Source: Streptomyces sp. ISL-66 (GTDB lineage: Bacteria; Actinomycetota; Actinomycetes; Streptomycetales; Streptomycetaceae). From it: 32,807 nucleotides of DNA. Position numbers and translations under genes: made by a program. Location: the NCBI RefSeq assembly GCF_018614135.1, contig NZ_JAGGOW010000135.1:1-32807 (forward strand), read 5' to 3'. Of the stretch, positions 21,756 to 29,229 are shown one piece after another. Numbering within the stretch: position 1 is the stretch's first letter; each line of letters begins with the position of its first letter. The notes under the pieces are model-generated. The model was given only the letters and a program-made list of their open reading frames with translations. It was not told where the DNA came from and did not search any database.

Positions 21756-23510
21756 ATGAAGATCCACAAGTACGACACCGTCATCGTCGGCGCAGGTGGC
21801 GCGGGCATGCGCGCCGCCATCGAGGCGACGAAGCGCAGCCGCACGGCCGTGCTGACGAAGCTCTACCCCACCCGCTCCCACACGGGCGCCGCGCAGGGCG
21901 GCATGGCCGCCGCGCTCGCCAACGTGGAGGACGACAACTGGGAGTGGCACACCTTCGACACGGTCAAGGGCGGCGACTACCTGGTCGACCAGGACGCCGC
22001 CGAGATCCTGGCGAAGGAGGCCATCGACGCGGTCCTCGACCTCGAGAAGATGGGCCTGCCGTTCAACCGCACGCCGGAAGGCACCATCGACCAGCGCCGC
22101 TTCGGCGGCCACTCGCGCAACCACGGTGAGGCGCCGGTCCGCCGGTCCTGCTACGCCGCGGACCGCACCGGTCACATGATCCTCCAGACGCTCTACCAGA
22201 ACTGTGTCAAGGAGGGCGTGGAGTTCTTCAACGAGTTCTACGTCCTGGACCAGCTCCTGGTCGAGGAGGACGGCGTCAAGAAGTCGGCCGGCGTGGTCGC
22301 GTACGAGCTCGCCACCGGCGAGATCCACGTGTTCCAGGCCAAGTCCGTCATCTACGCCTCGGGCGGCACCGGCAAGTTCTTCAAGGTGACCTCCAACGCG
22401 CACACCCTCACGGGTGACGGCCAGGCGGCCTGCTACCGCCGCGGCCTGCCGCTGGAGGACATGGAGTTCTTCCAGTTCCACCCGACGGGCATCTGGCGCA
22501 TGGGCATCCTGCTGACGGAGGGCGCCCGCGGTGAGGGCGGCATCCTGCGCAACAAGGACGGCGAGCGCTTCATGGAGAAGTACGCGCCGGTCATGAAGGA
22601 CCTCGCGTCCCGTGACGTCGTCTCGCGCTCCATCTACACCGAGATCCGCGAGGGCCGCGGTTGCGGTCCGGCCGGTGACCACGTGTACCTGGACCTGACG
22701 CACCTCCCGCCGGAGCAGCTCGACGCGAAGCTCCCGGACATCACCGAGTTCGCGCGCACGTACCTGGGCATCGAGCCGTACACGGACCCGATCCCGATCC
22801 AGCCCACCGCGCACTACGCCATGGGCGGCATCCCGACGAACGTCGAGGGTGAGGTCCTGATGGACAACACCACCGTCGTTCCGGGCCTGTACGCGGCCGG
22901 CGAGGTCGCGTGCGTGTCGGTGCACGGCGCGAACCGCCTGGGCACCAACTCGCTGCTGGACATCAACGTCTTCGGCAAGCGCTCGGGCATCGCGGCCGCC
23001 GCGTACGCCCACGCCCACGACTACGTCGAGCTGCCCGAGAACCCGGCGCAGCAGGTCATCGACCAGGTCGAGCGGCTGCGCAACTCCACGGGCAACGAGC
23101 GGGTCGCGGACCTGCGCCTGGAGCTCCAGGAGACGATGGACGCCTGCGTGATGGTGTTCCGCACCGAGCAGACGATCAAGACCGCGGTGGAGAAGATCGC
23201 GGAACTGCGCGAGCGCTACCTGAACGTGTCCGTCCAGGACAAGGGCAAGCGCTTCAACACGGACCTGCTGGAAGCCACCGAGCTGGGCAACCTGCTCGAC
23301 CTGGCCGAGGTCATGGCCGTGTCCGCGCTGGCGCGCAAGGAGTCCCGCGGCGGTCACTACCGCGAGGACTACCCCAACCGCGACGACGTCAACTTCATGC
23401 GCCACACCATGGCGTACCGCGAGGTCGACGACAACGGTCAGGACTCGGTCCGGCTCGACTACAAGCCCGTCGTCGTCACCCGCTACCAGCCGATGGAGCG
23501 TAAGTACTGA
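21756..23510 (+). CDS. sdhA: Succinate dehydrogenase flavoprotein subunit
   Basis: A 584-residue catalytic subunit that oxidises succinate to fumarate. The FAD-binding Rossmann motif VIVGAGGAGMRAA is at about residues 9-21. RSHTGAAQGG contains His42, the expected covalent FAD attachment. GGHSRNHGEAPVRRSCYAAD, FQFHPTGIW and TEGARGEGGILRNKDGERFM belong to the substrate domain, and VHGANRLGTNSLLD to the FAD domain. The length matches bacterial SdhA. ATG at 21756 is preceded by GAGG. The stop overlaps the sdhB start by one base (TGATG), giving coupled translation. Confidence 0.97.
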   Translation: MKIHKYDTVIVGAGGAGMRAAIEATKRSRTAVLTKLYPTRSHTGAAQGGMAAALANVEDDNWEWHTFDTVKGGDYLVDQDAAEILAKEAIDAVLDLEKMGLPFNRTPEGTIDQRRFGGHSRNHGEAPVRRSCYAADRTGHMILQTLYQNCVKEGVEFFNEFYVLDQLLVEEDGVKKSAGVVAYELATGEIHVFQAKSVIYASGGTGKFFKVTSNAHTLTGDGQAACYRRGLPLEDMEFFQFHPTGIWRMGILLTEGARGEGGILRNKDGERFMEKYAPVMKDLASRDVVSRSIYTEIREGRGCGPAGDHVYLDLTHLPPEQLDAKLPDITEFARTYLGIEPYTDPIPIQPTAHYAMGGIPTNVEGEVLMDNTTVVPGLYAAGEVACVSVHGANRLGTNSLLDINVFGKRSGIAAAAYAHAHDYVELPENPAQQVIDQVERLRNSTGNERVADLRLELQETMDACVMVFRTEQTIKTAVEKIAELRERYLNVSVQDKGKRFNTDLLEATELGNLLDLAEVMAVSALARKESRGGHYREDYPNRDDVNFMRHTMAYREVDDNGQDSVRLDYKPVVVTRYQPMERKY

Positions 23511-24277
23511 TGGCCACCCCGACCCTGTCCAAGACGGACGCGATGGAGGCCGCGGCCGCGGCCTCGCCCTTCATCACGGTCACGTTCCGGATCCGCCGCT
23601 TCAACCCCGAGATCTCGGACGAGGCGCAGTGGCAGGACTTCCAGATCGAGATCGACCCGAAGGAGCGCGTGCTCGACGGTCTCCACAAGATCAAGTGGGA
23701 CCTCGACGGCACGCTGACCTTCCGCCGGTCGTGCGCGCACGGCATCTGCGGCTCCGACGCGATGCGGATCAACGGCAAGAACAGGCTCGCCTGCAAGACG
23801 CTGATCAAGGACATCAACCCGGAGAAGCCGATCACGGTCGAGGCCATCAAGGGCCTGACGGTGATGAAGGACCTCGTCGTCGACATGGAGCCCTTCTTCC
23901 AGGCGTACCGGGACGTCATGCCGTTCCTGGTCACCAAGGGCAACGAGCCGACGCGCGAGCGCCTGCAGTCCGCCGAGGACCGCGAGCGCTTCGACGACAC
24001 CACCAAGTGCATCCTGTGCGCCGCGTGCACGTCCTCGTGCCCGGTGTTCTGGAACGACGGCCAGTACTTCGGCCCGGCGGCGATCGTCAACGCGCACCGC
24101 TTCATCTTCGACTCGCGCGACGAGGCCGGAGAGCAGCGGCTGGAGATCCTGAACGACAAGGACGGCGTGTGGCGTTGCCGCACGACCTTCAACTGCACCG
24201 ACGCGTGCCCGCGTGGCATCGAGGTCACGAAGGCGATCCAGGAAGTCAAGCGGGCCCTCATCACCCGCCGCTTCTAG
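23510..24277 (+). CDS. sdhB: Succinate dehydrogenase iron-sulfur subunit
   Basis: A 255-residue electron-transfer subunit of complex II. The [2Fe-2S] ligands are Cys75, Cys80, Asp83 and Cys95 (CAHGICGSD); the Asp ligand is the same variant as in E. coli. The C-terminal ferredoxin domain has Cys167-x2-Cys170-x2-Cys173-x3-Cys177 (CILCAACTSSCPV) and Cys223, Cys229, Cys233 (CTDACPRG) for the [4Fe-4S] and [3Fe-4S] clusters. It is the last gene of the operon, followed by a terminator. Confidence 0.97.
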   Translation: MATPTLSKTDAMEAAAAASPFITVTFRIRRFNPEISDEAQWQDFQIEIDPKERVLDGLHKIKWDLDGTLTFRRSCAHGICGSDAMRINGKNRLACKTLIKDINPEKPITVEAIKGLTVMKDLVVDMEPFFQAYRDVMPFLVTKGNEPTRERLQSAEDRERFDDTTKCILCAACTSSCPVFWNDGQYFGPAAIVNAHRFIFDSRDEAGEQRLEILNDKDGVWRCRTTFNCTDACPRGIEVTKAIQEVKRALITRRF

Positions 24278-24309
24278 CCTCCTTGACGGACTTGGCGGCC
24301 GTCGGCTCT

Positions 24310-24379
24310 GGCCTCGGCTGAGGCCGGCGGACATCGAGGCCCCGCTCCCCGCGGATCTTCTCCGGGGGGAGCGGGGCCT
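24310..24379 (+). terminator. sdh operon terminator (two tandem hairpins)
   Basis: A small hairpin GGCCTC-GGCT-GAGGCC at 24310-24325 is followed by a perfect 14-bp stem: AGGCCCCGCTCCCC at 24337-24350 with GGGGAGCGGGGCCT at 24366-24379, loop 15 nt. It lies 33-102 nt past the sdhB stop, and may also stop the convergent minus-strand transcript. Confidence 0.85.
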
Positions 24380-24401
24380 TCGGCGTGTCAGCCCCGGTGT
24401 G

Positions 24402-24639
24402 TCAGCCCCGGCGGATCTGGCTGGTGATCGTCGGGTCCGTGACGGCGGTGTCGTCGGCCAGCAGCATCGCCTTGCTCAGGACGACCGCCAGGGTGCGGTC
24501 GCCCTCGAAGGGCAGGTAGCCGGTGTCCGGGGAGCCGCCCGGGGAGCCGTCGGTCTTCGGCACTATGCACAGGTACTGGTCGTTTCCGGCCCAGCTCCTC
24601 GAAGGCCTGCCGGGTCGCCGCGCCGAGGGCGACCGCCAT
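24402..24639 (-). pseudogene. Small hypothetical gene broken by a one-base insertion
   Basis: From ATG 24639 the frame reads MAVALGAATRQAFEELGR and then degenerates into an Arg/Pro-rich shadow. Removing one T of the TTT at 24583-24585 joins it to a coherent second half: NDQYLCIVPKTDGSPGGSPD, then GYLPFEGDRTLAVVLSKAML, then LADDTAVTDPTITSQIRRG, ending at a TGA at 24402. The repaired product is 78 residues. The total length, 238 nt, is 3n+1, as expected for one inserted base. It starts 1 nt after the partner gene ends, so the two form an operon. Function unknown. The shift may be a true mutation or a sequencing error. Confidence 0.75.
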
Positions 24640-24640
24640 G

Positions 24641-24991
24641 TCAGCCACCCACCAGTGCCACGAGCTTGAGGAAGGTGACCTCGGTGCCGGGCGCGAGATC
24701 GATCTCCTCGTCGAGCTCGGTGATCTGCCGGTCCCCGGCCAGGACGAGGAAGCCGTTGCGCGCGAAGGCGGCGAGCGCCGCCTCGGTCTGCGCCTGCGGA
24801 TCCACGGAGCCGCCCCCCGCGACCGGGCGCACCAGGCGGCTGCCGGCCGCCTCGGACTCGGCCGCTTCGGACCCGGCCACTTCGTGGAATATCCGCCGCC
24901 GGATCAACTCGCGCAGCGAGAACCGCTCTTCGGCGATCTCCATTCGCCAGCCGTCGGTGCGGCCCCCCGCAGTCGTCTCGTCGACGAACAT
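24641..24991 (-). CDS. Hypothetical protein, partner of the frameshifted gene
   Basis: 116 residues, soluble and acidic, with no domain I can name. The N-terminal part reads FVDETTAGGRTDGWRMEIAE, then ERFSLRELIRRRIFHEV. The middle is Glu/Ala-rich and probably variable. The C-terminal part, DPQAQTEAALAAFARNGFLV, then LAGDRQITELDEEIDLAPGT, then EVTFLKLVALVGG, looks like a compact beta-rich domain with a ubiquitin-like ending. ATG 24991 is chosen because GGGAAG lies just upstream; GTG 24994 is nearly equivalent. It is divergent from the membrane protein at 25075. Confidence 0.75.
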   Translation of the reverse strand: MFVDETTAGGRTDGWRMEIAEERFSLRELIRRRIFHEVAGSEAAESEAAGSRLVRPVAGGGSVDPQAQTEAALAAFARNGFLVLAGDRQITELDEEIDLAPGTEVTFLKLVALVGG

Positions 24992-25074
24992 CACGCTTCC
25001 CAGGGCCGGAGATTAGGGGAGGGCACTGACATTCGGCTTACTGGGCCGTGCTCGCCTGTGGAATTATCGGCCGC

Positions 25075-25671
25075 ATGAGCGAGCAGCAGCCGAACCCCTA
25101 CCAGAACGACCCGAGCCAAGGCGGGGCCAACGAAGAGCAGAAGTGGGGCCCGGGCACCCCCAGTTACGGCTACCCGGCGCAGCCCGGCTACGGCTACCCG
25201 CCCCCGGGTCCCGCCCAGCCCGGCTACGGATACCCGCAGGCCCCCGCCTACCAGCCGACCATCGCCGGCGCGGGCATTCCCGCACCGATGCACGCGCCGA
25301 TGCCCGGACAGGCCCCCGGGGGCCACGGCGCCGCCGGGCTCTCGCTCGGCGACATCACCATCGCCGGGGACCAGATCATCACCCCGTCGGGCACGATGCC
25401 GCTGCGGGGCGCGATCTGGAACGCCACGGACTTCTCCCGGACGGAGGAGAAGATTCCGGCGCACGCGATCGTGCTGGCGGTCATCTTCTTCCTCTTCTGC
25501 CTGCTCGGCCTGCTCTTCCTTCTGATGAAGGAGCGCCGCACGACGGGCTACATCCAGATCACCGTCAACAGCGGCGGCCGCCACCACTCCACGATGATCC
25601 CGGCCGTGGACCCGGGCACGTACATGTGGGTCATGAGCCAGCTCAACCAGGCCCGCGCACTGAGCATGTGA
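25075..25671 (+). CDS. Hypothetical membrane protein with Pro/Gly/Tyr-rich N-terminus
   Basis: 198 residues. Residues 1-75 are a disordered, low-complexity region with repeated QPGYGYP units. Next comes a short beta-rich stretch (LSLGDITIAGDQIITPSGTM; RGAIWNATDFSRTEEKIPAH). One strongly hydrophobic helix of about 22 residues follows (IVLAVIFFLFCLLGLLFLLM), then a C-terminal domain of about 45 residues (TGYIQITVNSGGRHHSTMIP; YMWVMSQLNQARALS). Pro/Gly/Tyr-rich tails of this kind are common on actinobacterial membrane proteins. Function unknown. ATG 25075 has only a weak ribosome site. Confidence 0.85.
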   Translation: MSEQQPNPYQNDPSQGGANEEQKWGPGTPSYGYPAQPGYGYPPPGPAQPGYGYPQAPAYQPTIAGAGIPAPMHAPMPGQAPGGHGAAGLSLGDITIAGDQIITPSGTMPLRGAIWNATDFSRTEEKIPAHAIVLAVIFFLFCLLGLLFLLMKERRTTGYIQITVNSGGRHHSTMIPAVDPGTYMWVMSQLNQARALSM

Positions 25672-25682
25672 CACCGCCCGGC

Positions 25683-25704
25683 CCGGCCCGGGAGCGCGGG
25701 CCGG
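25683..25704 (+). terminator. Hairpin after the membrane-protein gene
   Basis: CCGGCCCG (25683-25690) pairs with CGGGCCGG (25697-25704) with a 6-nt loop, 11 nt after the stop codon. The rest of the interval to 25830 is GC-rich with no gene. Confidence 0.55.
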
Positions 25705-25830
25705 ATCGGGAGGCAGCCGGCCCGGCACGCCGCGGGGGCGAGCCCCGGGCGCGCCCCGGCCCGAGCTCCGGCCGCGCCCCTGCCCTGGAACTCGGTGGCC
25801 GGTCGGGGCGGAGTTCGGGATCATCACCGG

Positions 25831-26589
25831 ATGATCCTTTCTCATGATGTGGACGGCCCCGAGACCGCGCCGGCCGTCGTACTGCTGCACTCCTCCGTGT
25901 GCGACCGGCGGATGTGGGGCCCGCAGTGGCAGCCGCTGCTCGACGCCGGGTTCCGGGTGGTCCGGCCGGACTTCCGGACCTGCGGGGACTCCCCCGCCGC
26001 CGAGGCCCCGTACAGCGACGAGGGTGACGTACGGGAGCTGCTCGACCACCTCGGGATCCGGCGGGCCGCGTTCGTCGGATCCTCGTACGGCGGGCGGGTC
26101 GCGCTGACGCTGGCCGCGCTGCGTCCGGACCGGGTGAGCGCGCTGGCACTGCTGTGCCCCGTACGGCCCGGGCACGAGCCCGGCGTCGAGCAGCGGGCCT
26201 TCGGGGCCGCCGAGGACGCGCTGCTCGACGCCGGTGACCTGGTGGGCGCGGCCGAGCTCAACGCCCGCCAGTGGCTCGGCCCGGACGCCCCCGCCGAGGC
26301 GCACGACCTCGTACGGGACATGCAGCTGGGCAACTTCCGGTCCGAGCCGTCCGCCACCGGGAACCACGAGCTCCCCGAGCCCGCGATCGACCTCTCGGCC
26401 GTCGTCGCCCCCGTCCTCGCCGTGGGCGGCGCGCACGACATCTCCGACTTCCGCCGCACCCCGGCCGAGCTCGCCTCCCTCATCCCGGGCGCGACCCACC
26501 TGGAACTGCCCTGGGCCGGCCACCTGCCCTCCCTGGAACGCCCGGAGGAGATCACCCGGCTGTTGTTGGACTTCCTGCCGCGCTCGTGA
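25831..26589 (+). CDS. Alpha/beta hydrolase
   Basis: A 252-residue cytoplasmic hydrolase of the alpha/beta fold, similar to esterases and 3-oxoadipate enol-lactonase-type enzymes. The oxyanion region is VVLLHSSVCDRRMW. The nucleophile elbow is GSSYGG with Ser85; the acid is probably the Asp of VLAVGGAHDISDF; the base is His in WAGHLPSLERPEE. The GGH-D context and length fit small-molecule esterases; the substrate cannot be assigned. The start ATG 25831 is near an in-frame GTG at 25795. It is followed by a pyrimidine-rich spacer and the promoter of the next operon. Confidence 0.88.
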   Translation: MILSHDVDGPETAPAVVLLHSSVCDRRMWGPQWQPLLDAGFRVVRPDFRTCGDSPAAEAPYSDEGDVRELLDHLGIRRAAFVGSSYGGRVALTLAALRPDRVSALALLCPVRPGHEPGVEQRAFGAAEDALLDAGDLVGAAELNARQWLGPDAPAEAHDLVRDMQLGNFRSEPSATGNHELPEPAIDLSAVVAPVLAVGGAHDISDFRRTPAELASLIPGATHLELPWAGHLPSLERPEEITRLLLDFLPRS

Positions 26590-26640
26590 CGCTCTCCCTC
26601 CGGCTCCGTTTCCCGTTCCCCTTCCCGTCCCCCTCCCCGT
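26588..26640 (+). other. Pyrimidine-rich tract
   Basis: About 50 nt after the hydrolase stop are almost entirely C and T, with irregular repeats of TTCCCGT/TCCCCCT. This is unlike the surrounding G/C-balanced DNA. It could help Rho-dependent termination (C-rich, G-poor RNA) or be slippage-derived. Confidence 0.5.
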
Positions 26641-26644
26641 CGGC

Positions 26645-26702
26645 TTGAACCTGTTCAAAAAGAGGTCTACAGTCAGCACTGTCAGCAGTTGAACACGTTC
26701 AA
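26645..26702 (+). promoter_or_regulatory. Promoter flanked by two TTGAAC-N2-GTTCAA operators
   Basis: Two 14-bp palindromes, TTGAACCTGTTCAA (26645-26658) and TTGAACACGTTCAA (26689-26702), have identical arms and are 44 bp apart centre to centre, about four helical turns. The first TTGAAC fits a -35 box; TACAGT at 26668-26673, 17 nt later, fits -10. The second palindrome lies just before the AAGGGGG ribosome site. A dimeric repressor bound to both would silence the operon; the TetR gene two genes downstream is the obvious candidate. Confidence 0.75.
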
Positions 26703-26716
26703 GGGGGCTGAGGGCA

Positions 26717-27121
26717 ATGGACCTCACTGTGGTCGCGTACGTCATCTACCTGCTCGTCAGCATCGGACTCACCGTCTGGGTGGCCCGCACGCTCAGCCGC
26801 AACGGCCGCATCTTCATCGCCGACGTCCTCCAGGGGAACGAGAAGCTCGCGGACGCGGTCAACCAGCTCCTGGTGGTCGGCTTCTACCTCGTCAACATCG
26901 GCTTCGTGACCCTCTACCTGCGGTCGGCCGAGGAGATCGTCGCGGCCCGCGGGCTCTTCGAGGCGCTCTCGGTCAAGATCGGCGTCGTGCTCCTGGTCCT
27001 CGGCGTCATGCACCTCGGCAACGTCTGGGTCCTCAACAAGATGCGCCGCCGCGGAATCATGGAGCGCCAGCAGACCCCGCCGGTCGCCCCCCAGGGGTGG
27101 ACCGCGCCCGTCGGGGCCTGA
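26717..27121 (+). CDS. Hypothetical integral membrane protein
   Basis: A 134-residue protein with three hydrophobic segments: LTVVAYVIYLLVSIGLTVWV (about 3-22), LLVVGFYLVNIGFVTLYL (about 51-68) and VKIGVVLLVLGVMHLGNVWV (about 85-105). The C-terminal tail is short, hydrophilic and Pro-rich. I know no function. The ATG at 26717 follows AAGGGGG at 9 nt. It is first in a three-gene unit; the DCC-type gene begins 5 nt after its stop, so the two are probably co-translated. It is regulated by the palindrome-flanked promoter upstream. Confidence 0.85.
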   Translation: MDLTVVAYVIYLLVSIGLTVWVARTLSRNGRIFIADVLQGNEKLADAVNQLLVVGFYLVNIGFVTLYLRSAEEIVAARGLFEALSVKIGVVLLVLGVMHLGNVWVLNKMRRRGIMERQQTPPVAPQGWTAPVGA

Positions 27122-27126
27122 TCCCG

Positions 27127-27567
27127 GTGGCCACGACCGCGACCCGGCACCTGACGGTGCTCTACGACGCGAACTGCCCGCTCTGCGTCCACATCCGGCA
27201 CTGGCTGCTCGCCCAGCGCTGGCTGGTGCCGCTCCGGCTCCTGCCCGCGGCCTCCTTCGAGGCGCAGCGCCGCTTTCCGCAGCTCGATCACGCTTCGACC
27301 CTGCGGGAGATCACGGTCATCGGGGACGGCGGCCAGGTGTGGACCGGGACCGACGCCTTCATCGTCTGCCTGTGGGCGCTGGCCGAGCACCGGCCGAAGG
27401 CGAACTGGCTGGCCACCCCGGCCGGCCGGCCCTTCGCCAAGGCCGCCATGTACACCGCCTCCGCGTGGCGGGCCGCGGTACGGGACGGCTCGAACGACGG
27501 GGCGGCCGGCGGGTCGGCCGACGCGGAGGAACCGGCCTGTGGCGACCGCTGCTCCGCACCCCGATAG
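27127..27567 (+). CDS. DCC1-like thiol-disulfide oxidoreductase family protein
   Basis: A 146-residue protein of the DCC family, named for the Asp-x-x-Cys-Pro-x-Cys motif, seen here as YDANCPLC with Asp14, Cys17 and Cys20 on a thioredoxin-like strand-helix. Further family features are RLLPAASFEAQRRFPQL, then an acidic strand and WTGTDAFIVCLWALAEHRP. Members are predicted thiol-disulfide oxidoreductases; partners are mostly unknown. An Ala/Gly/Asp-rich tail with two extra Cys (CGDRC) ends the protein. The GTG start at 27127 lies 5 nt after the membrane protein stop, suggesting a joint redox role. Confidence 0.85.
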   Translation: MATTATRHLTVLYDANCPLCVHIRHWLLAQRWLVPLRLLPAASFEAQRRFPQLDHASTLREITVIGDGGQVWTGTDAFIVCLWALAEHRPKANWLATPAGRPFAKAAMYTASAWRAAVRDGSNDGAAGGSADAEEPACGDRCSAPR

Positions 27568-27570
27568 GGT
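27565..27570 (+). promoter_or_regulatory. -10 element for a probably leaderless tetR transcript
   Basis: TAGGGT at 27565-27570 overlaps the TAG stop of the DCC gene and lies 8 nt before the GTG start at 27579. No ribosome site is present. This geometry is typical of leaderless mRNAs in Streptomyces. The tetR gene may therefore have its own promoter as well as read-through. Confidence 0.45.
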
Positions 27571-27578
27571 CTTACACC

Positions 27579-28364
27579 GTGACTGATCAGAAGGCTCCGA
27601 AGAGCGAGCAGACCCGCACCCTCATCCTCGAAACCGCGCTCCGTCTCTTCCAGGAGCGCGGGTTCGACAAGACGACGATGCGCGGGATCGCCAAGGAAGC
27701 CGGAGTATCGGTCGGGAACGCGTACTACTACTTCGAGTCGAAGGAACACCTGGTCCAAGGGTTCTACGACCGGATCGGCGCCGCCCACCTCGCGGCGGTC
27801 CGGCCGATCCTGGACAGCGAGAGCGACTTGCAGAAGCGGCTCGCGGGCGTACTGACCACCTGGCTGGACATCGCGGCCCCGTACCACGAGTTCGCCTCGC
27901 AGTTCTTCAAGAACGCCGCGGATCCGGAGAGCCCGCTCAGCCCCTTCTCGCCCGAGTCGGAGCCCGCGCGCAAGCTGGCGATCGACATGCACCGCGAGGT
28001 GCTGGCCGGAGCGAAGACAAAGGTCCCGGATGAACTCGCCGACGTACTGCCCGAGCTGATGTGGCTCTCGCAGATGGGCCTGGTCCTCTACTGGGTCTTC
28101 GACCGCTCCCCGAACAGCGAGAAGACCCGGCGGCTCGCCGAACGCGGCGCGCAGCTCACGACCCGGGGCATCATCCTGGCCCGGTTCCGCGTGCTGCGCC
28201 CGCTGGTGCGGGAGGTGCACGAACTCTTCGCGGACTTCCTGCCGGGCATGGCCCAGAGCGCCGCGTCCACGAAGGGCCGCTTCCGCAAGCGGGCCTCGGA
28301 TCCGGACGCGGGTCCGGACGCCGACCCGACGCCGGAGCCGGACGCCTCCCGGTCACAGCACTAG
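27579..28364 (+). CDS. TetR-family regulator of the DCC cluster
   Basis: A 261-residue TetR/AcrR-type repressor. Residues about 10-60 contain the helix-turn-helix: LILETALRLFQERGFDKTTM, then RGIAKEAGVSVGNAYYYFES, then KEHLVQGFY. The C-terminal ligand domain is Phe/Leu/Trp-rich, followed by a basic and then Pro/Asp-rich tail (RFRKRASDPDAGPDADPTPE). The start at GTG 27579 lacks a ribosome site, consistent with leaderless translation. It is third in the membrane protein-DCC-TetR unit and probably binds the TTGAAC-N2-GTTCAA palindromes at the unit's promoter, giving feedback control. The inducer is unknown. Its stop codon abuts the convergent hairpin element. Confidence 0.92.
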   Translation: MTDQKAPKSEQTRTLILETALRLFQERGFDKTTMRGIAKEAGVSVGNAYYYFESKEHLVQGFYDRIGAAHLAAVRPILDSESDLQKRLAGVLTTWLDIAAPYHEFASQFFKNAADPESPLSPFSPESEPARKLAIDMHREVLAGAKTKVPDELADVLPELMWLSQMGLVLYWVFDRSPNSEKTRRLAERGAQLTTRGIILARFRVLRPLVREVHELFADFLPGMAQSAASTKGRFRKRASDPDAGPDADPTPEPDASRSQH

Positions 28365-28415
28365 GGCGCGCATGTGGGCCGATCCCGCAAATTGATCAAG
28401 ACCACATACGCACCC
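28364..28415. repeat. Convergent-end hairpin repeat, copy 1
   Basis: Arms GGGCGCGCATGTGG (28364-28377) and CCACATACGCACCC (28402-28415) pair at 12 of 14 positions around a 24-nt loop. The right half, 28392-28415 (TTGATCA-A-GACCACAT...), matches 32469-32492 at 21 of 24 bases in the same orientation. The element fills the whole space between two convergent tetR genes and overlaps both stop codons. It is probably a bidirectional terminator and a dispersed repeat. Confidence 0.7.
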
Positions 28416-29098
28416 TAGCCGCCGCGCTCCGCCGAGATCCGGGTCTCGAGCCCGTCGAGGAGGGTCTCCAGGGCGGCGAGGAAGACCGTCGTCCCGTCCA
28501 GCCTGGCCATGTGGGCCGCGCTCCGGGCGATCGCCGGGAAGGTGGCGGGGTCGGCCGCCGGGTACTCGCGGGTCCATGCCTCCTCGTCGCCCGTGCGGGC
28601 GGCCCCGCCCAGGGTCTCGAAGGCCGCGTCCATTCCGGCCCAGGCCAGGCTGAAGTCGCCGTAGACCCGGTGCAGGACGGCGGCGAGGGCCGGGGAGCAG
28701 CCGGCCCGGCCGAAGGCGGCCAGGATGAGTTCCACGATCCGCATCTCGGCCGGACGGCGGGTGGTGCGGTAGGTCGCCAGGACCGCCGCGCCGGGGTGGC
28801 GCAGGGCGGTCCGCCGGGTGCGCAGCGCCAGGTCGCGCAGTGTGTCGCGCCAGCTCTCCGAGGGCACGAAGTCGGTCAGGGTCTCCTCGAAGAGACGGTC
28901 CGCGAGGGCCAGGTGGAGCTCGTCCTTGTCGGCGACGTGGCGGTACAGCGCGGAGGGATCCACGCCGAGTCTGGCGGCGAGCCGGCGCACGGTCAGCGCG
29001 GCCGCGCCCTCGTCGTCGGTCAGCGCGAGGGCGGCGTCCACGATGATCCGCAGATCCAGCTCGACCTTGGGGGGCCGGCCTCTGCCTCGTACTGCCAT
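28415..29098 (-). CDS. TetR-family regulator, divergent from the permease
   Basis: A 227-residue TetR-type repressor. An N-terminal basic segment (RGRGRPPKVELD) leads to the helix-turn-helix at about 12-60: IIVDAALALTDDEGAAALTV, then RRLAARLGVDPSALYRHVAD, then KDELHLAL. The ligand domain (about 75-225) is of the TetR_C type with conserved helices (WRDTLRDLALRTRRTALRHP; LAWAGMDAAFETLGG). ATG 29098 is used; the open frame extends further upstream but has no family features there. It is divergent from the permease-amidohydrolase pair, its probable target. Confidence 0.92.
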   Translation of the reverse strand: MAVRGRGRPPKVELDLRIIVDAALALTDDEGAAALTVRRLAARLGVDPSALYRHVADKDELHLALADRLFEETLTDFVPSESWRDTLRDLALRTRRTALRHPGAAVLATYRTTRRPAEMRIVELILAAFGRAGCSPALAAVLHRVYGDFSLAWAGMDAAFETLGGAARTGDEEAWTREYPAADPATFPAIARSAAHMARLDGTTVFLAALETLLDGLETRISAERGG

Positions 29099-29229
29099 GG
29101 AGTGATCAGACCAGGCCGTGCGGCGCGCCCGCAAGGCCTGGAGTCCCGCGGAAAAATATTTTACCCACACCGTTGACAAAATAACGCGGCGGGCGGTTGT
29201 CTGCGGGGCACCCCGACCGAGGAGCGCGC
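29099..29229. promoter_or_regulatory. Divergent promoter region, tetR/permease
   Basis: An AT-rich island in GC-rich DNA contains the palindrome AAAATATTTT and, on the plus strand, TTGACA at 29173-29178, a perfect -35 box. TTGTCT at 29197-29202, 18 nt downstream, is a possible -10. Arms CGTT/AACG flank the -35 (29171-29186) and may be part of a TetR operator. Assignment of the exact operator is uncertain. Confidence 0.5.

Noticed and set aside
25672..25830. Coding extension of the hydrolase or membrane protein into this interval
   Set aside because: Low-complexity GC-rich hairpins only; the first conserved residues begin at ATG 25831.
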